From assembly GCA_964494985.1 (NCBI GenBank), contig CAZBUB010000004.1, forward strand, positions 1 to 64,000: a DNA stretch of 64,000 nucleotides, in the 5' to 3' direction. Position numbers and translations under genes: made by a program. How positions within the stretch are numbered: position 1 is the stretch's first letter; every line of letters begins with the position of its first letter. The stretch is from CAZBUB01 sp964494985 (GTDB taxonomy: Bacteria; Desulfobacterota; Desulfovibrionia; Desulfovibrionales; Desulfothermaceae). The notes below the pieces were generated by a model, which saw only the letters and a list, made by a program, of their open reading frames with translations, made no database searches and had not been told where the DNA came from. Shown in pieces: positions 61,556 through 64,000 of this stretch.

Positions 61556-62646
61556 TGTCTATTCTGTGCCTGGATATCGGCAGCGGCACCCAGGATGTGC
61601 TCTATTTCCAGCCGGGCCGGGAGCTGATGAACTGTCCCAAGTTCATCCTGCCCTCCCCGGCCCGGCTGGTGGAGCAAAGGATTTCTGAGCTGACCCGCAG
61701 GGGCAGGGATATCCACCTCTACGGCCAGACCATGGGCGGCGGATTCAGCCGGGCCCTGCAGGAACACATCCAGGCCGGGCTGAAGATCAGCGCTCAGCCC
61801 CGGGCTGCCTCCAGCCTGGCAGATGATCTGGAGCGGGTCAGGGCCAAAGGGGTGGAGGTCAGGGAAAGTTGCCCTCCAGGGCAGTCTCCGCTGTATGTGG
61901 CGGATTTTGATCCCGGCTTTTGGCGCAGCTTCCTGACCCTGGCCGGACTGAATTACCCGGATCTGATCCTGGCTGCAGCCCAGGATCATGGCTTTCATCC
62001 TGACTCCAGCAATCGCAGGGGCAGGTTCAGGCTCTGGAAGGATCTGCTGGAGTCCACCCAGGGCAGGATGCAGGACTTGCTCTTTGACAGCGTGCCTGAG
62101 CCTATGACCAGGCTGCAGGAGATCCAGTCTGCCGCAGGCAACTGTCTGGTCACTGATACCGGCTCAGCGGCAGTGCTAGGAGCCTTGTTCGTGCCTGAAG
62201 TGCGCGAGCTTAGCCGGAGTAAAGGGGTCTGCGTGCTCAATCTGGGCAACAGTCATGCTATAGCCTTTTTGATCTATCAAGATCAGGTCCTTGCTGTCTA
62301 TGAGCATCATACCGGCATGTTGGAGCCCAAGGGCCTGCTCCAGGATATGGAAAAGTTCACGCAGGGCAGGCTAAGCGAGGAGGAGGTCTTCCAGGCTGGT
62401 GGCCATGGCTGCTACACAAGGCCTGAGCTTTACAGCCTGCAAGCGGACTTCCAGGCCATGTTCGTGCTGGGGCCCAGGCGGGACATGCTCCGGGATCAGC
62501 CAGTGCGCTTCCCTGCTCCAGGAGGAGATATGATGCTGGCTGGCTGCTACGGCCTGCTTGAAGGCTATAAGCACAAGTCAGGCAGGCAGGAGCTGTTCTC
62601 GGTTGCTGACAAAGGCCGGAAGGGCTGCGGCTGTGGCTGCAAGTAG
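61555..62646 (+). CDS. DUF1786 family protein
   Basis: 363 aa. The N terminus LCLDIGSGTQDVLYF has the phosphate-1 shape of actin-like ATPases; the middle has VTDTGSAAVLGALF and VCVLNLGNSHAIAFL, and GGHGCYTRP. It matches the DUF1786 family, sometimes annotated as related to pyruvate formate-lyase activation, with no proven function. It ends in a cysteine-rich tail (GCGCGCK). TAATG overlap with clpB suggests co-translation. Confidence 0.8.
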   Translation: MSILCLDIGSGTQDVLYFQPGRELMNCPKFILPSPARLVEQRISELTRRGRDIHLYGQTMGGGFSRALQEHIQAGLKISAQPRAASSLADDLERVRAKGVEVRESCPPGQSPLYVADFDPGFWRSFLTLAGLNYPDLILAAAQDHGFHPDSSNRRGRFRLWKDLLESTQGRMQDLLFDSVPEPMTRLQEIQSAAGNCLVTDTGSAAVLGALFVPEVRELSRSKGVCVLNLGNSHAIAFLIYQDQVLAVYEHHTGMLEPKGLLQDMEKFTQGRLSEEEVFQAGGHGCYTRPELYSLQADFQAMFVLGPRRDMLRDQPVRFPAPGGDMMLAGCYGLLEGYKHKSGRQELFSVADKGRKGCGCGCK

Positions 62647-62697
62647 GGAGGAAATTTCTTTCGCCCCTTGCATGTGCTTTTGTATTGATATCATGAG

Positions 62698-62774
62698 TAT
62701 CGACAGCGATTACGACAACGATCACGATTTGCTCTGTCCTCCCCTCGCTGTCGTTGTCCTGGTCGTAATCGATA
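62698..62774 (+). repeat. Imperfect 30-base inverted repeat between DUF1786 and pgi
   Basis: Left arm 62698-62727 and right arm 62745-62774 match at 21 of 30 positions, with a 17-base loop. Both arms carry a six-base rhythm of (T/C)NACGA-type units (GATTACGACAACGATCACGA). It may be a REP-like palindrome or transcript hairpin; no T run follows. Confidence 0.6.
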
Positions 62775-62857
62775 TTTTGATCACACAGAGAGTGAGCGGC
62801 GCGCGCCCTTTTCGTTCTGGATCTAGAAAGTCAAGACCTTAAAGCCAAGGAGGCTGA

Positions 62858-64000
62858 ATGTCCAGGCCTACCCAGACCAAAAGCTGGCAGAAGCTGCAGG
62901 AGCATTTCCGAGAAGTCCGGGAACTGCACTTGCGAGATATGTTCGACAAAGACCCGGAGAGGTTTGCCAGGTTCTCCCTGCAGGCAGGTCCGGTATTTTT
63001 GGATTATTCCAAGAACAGGATAGATGCCCAGGGCCTGGAGTTGCTGTTTGGCCTGGCCAGGGAGATGGGTCTGCCGGAGAAGATGCAGGCCATGTTCACT
63101 GGGGAGAGGATAAATGCCACCGAGAACCGCAGCGTGCTGCACGTGGCCCTGCGCAACAGGTCCAGGCAGCCCATATATGTCCAGGGCCAGGATGTGATGC
63201 CTGAGGTGAATCAGGTCCTGGACAGGATGGGTTCTTTTGTGGACCGGGTCAGGCAGGGCAAATGGCTGGGGTTTACAGGCCAGCCGGTGCAAGATGTGGT
63301 CAATCTGGGCATTGGCGGCTCTGATCTAGGGCCCAGGATGGCCACCAAGGCCCTGTCCGCGTATTCTGGAGCTGATCTCAGGGTGCACTTTGTCTCTAAT
63401 GTGGACCCGGCCCACCTGGAAAATACCCTGGAAGGCCTAGATCCTGAGACCACCCTTTTTATCGTGGCTTCCAAGTCCTTCAGCACCCAGGAAACCATGT
63501 TCAATGCCGCCAGGGCCAGGCAGTGGTTTTTGCAGAGCGCAGTCCACCAGGAGCATGTGCGCAAGCATTTTGTGGCTGTGTCCACGAACAGCCCTAAGGT
63601 CAGGGAGTTCGGGATTGATCCGGAGAACATGTTCGGCTTCTGGGACTGGGTGGGAGGCCGTTTTTCCCTGTGGTCTGCAATAGGCTTGCCTATAGCTCTG
63701 GCCATAGGCATGGACCGCTTCCTGGAGTTGCTGCATGGCGCGCATGACATGGACCAGCACTTCAAAGAGGCCCCTTTGGAGGAAAACCTGCCAGTGATCA
63801 TGGGCCTTTTGTCTGTCTGGTATTCGGACTTCTTCCAGGCAGAAACCCATGCGGTGCTGCCCTACAGCCAGTACCTGGAGGATCTGCCTGCCTATCTGCA
63901 GCAAGGGGAGATGGAGAGCAACGGCAAGCGCATCACTCTGGACGCAGAGGTGGTGGACTATCCCACAGGCCCGGTTATCTGGGGGGCGCCAGGCACCAAC
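62858..64000 (+). CDS. pgi: Glucose-6-phosphate isomerase (N-terminal part, runs off the window)
   Basis: 381 codons read from ATG 62858, which has AAGGAGG 4 bases upstream; the window ends inside the gene. Conserved: DYSKNRIDAQGLELL, ATENRSVLHVALRN, NLGIGGSDLGPRM, FIVASKSFSTQETM, FGFWDWVGGRFSLWSAIGLP, and the beginning of the C-terminal region with QGEMESNGKR. It interconverts glucose-6-phosphate and fructose-6-phosphate. About 160 residues are missing from the family's usual 550. Confidence 0.96.
   Translation, partial: MSRPTQTKSWQKLQEHFREVRELHLRDMFDKDPERFARFSLQAGPVFLDYSKNRIDAQGLELLFGLAREMGLPEKMQAMFTGERINATENRSVLHVALRNRSRQPIYVQGQDVMPEVNQVLDRMGSFVDRVRQGKWLGFTGQPVQDVVNLGIGGSDLGPRMATKALSAYSGADLRVHFVSNVDPAHLENTLEGLDPETTLFIVASKSFSTQETMFNAARARQWFLQSAVHQEHVRKHFVAVSTNSPKVREFGIDPENMFGFWDWVGGRFSLWSAIGLPIALAIGMDRFLELLHGAHDMDQHFKEAPLEENLPVIMGLLSVWYSDFFQAETHAVLPYSQYLEDLPAYLQQGEMESNGKRITLDAEVVDYPTGPVIWGAPGTN

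Noticed and set aside
1..64000. tRNA, rRNA, tmRNA, CRISPR arrays, prophage or defence genes
   Set aside because: I scanned intergenic regions and found no cloverleaf with CCA-proximal pattern, no regularly spaced direct repeats, and no integrase, capsid, nuclease-toxin or restriction genes. A covariance-model search would be needed to exclude small RNAs.

Overview
The window reads as a piece of chromosome from a Gram-negative anaerobe of the sulfate-reducing Desulfobacterota, most likely order Desulfovibrionales. Pointers are a HypF hydrogenase maturase, a very long FAD/Fe-S 2-hydroxyacid (D-lactate type) dehydrogenase, LarB, a TrmD fused to a second SpoU/TrmD-like methyltransferase domain, a mannose-type PTS IID protein next to ptsH-ptsI, a HesB-like selenoprotein, PxxKW and FmdB small cysteine proteins, and the order ffh-rpsP-khpA-rimM-trmD-rplS-rnhB-yraN-rsmI. 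Lnt, MltG and TonB/TolA-like genes show a double-membrane cell. Base composition looks close to 50% GC and AGG is a favoured arginine codon. The genus assignment is inference.

Layout. 1-9093 (minus): thioesterase, a CCA-enzyme-like nucleotidyltransferase, hypF, the D-lactate-dehydrogenase-like protein, ruvX and mltG, tightly packed. 9273-12656 (plus): two crotonase-fold genes, then an M23 peptidase-bactofilin pair behind its own promoter. 12668-21073: short mixed-strand units (DUF488, FGE-like, cyclase, hotdog, flavodoxin-like, trmFO, larB, a sigma-54 activator with a dead receiver domain, an aminotransferase). 21348-36375 (plus): a long translation/RNA-modification/PTS/secretion run from ffh through ptsI, smpB, secA and argJ to a TonB-like protein, followed by a phosphodiesterase and infA. 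37174-38858 (minus): lipoprotein, cysteine-cluster protein, shikimate-kinase-like kinase. 39123-43237: gmhA, fmdB, hemC, mobA, an AI-2E-family permease. 43641-57589 (mostly minus): Sec-containing HesB, sfsA, (pyrR plus), dapA-dapF-HU, an FlhG/MinD-like ATPase, a GGDEF cyclase, prfB, lnt, corC-like, a PilZ protein, mnmG, an M20 hydrolase, PxxKW. 57861-64000 (plus): a DnaJ/CbpA-like chaperone, clpB, DUF1786 and a pgi gene that runs off the end.

Most of the window is housekeeping, and I find no phage, CRISPR, toxin-antitoxin or defence cluster, and no rRNA or tRNA gene. The non-routine content is: (1) a short HesB/IscA-type gene (43641-43946) whose conserved cysteine codon is an in-frame TGA followed by a SECIS-like hairpin, so a selenoprotein not visible to ordinary ORF calling; (2) prfB with the classic +1 programmed frameshift, so two recoded UGA codons lie within 7 kb; (3) a family of four non-autonomous, fold-back, MITE-like repeats with GTA...TTCACCA ends, three of them flanked by perfect 8-bp target duplications, suggesting IS66-type mobilisation; (4) several enzymes with informative active-site losses: a receiver domain without its phospho-acceptor, a shikimate-kinase homologue without shikimate-binding Arg/Gly residues, a PaaG-like crotonase, and a CCA-like enzyme with a broken HD motif.
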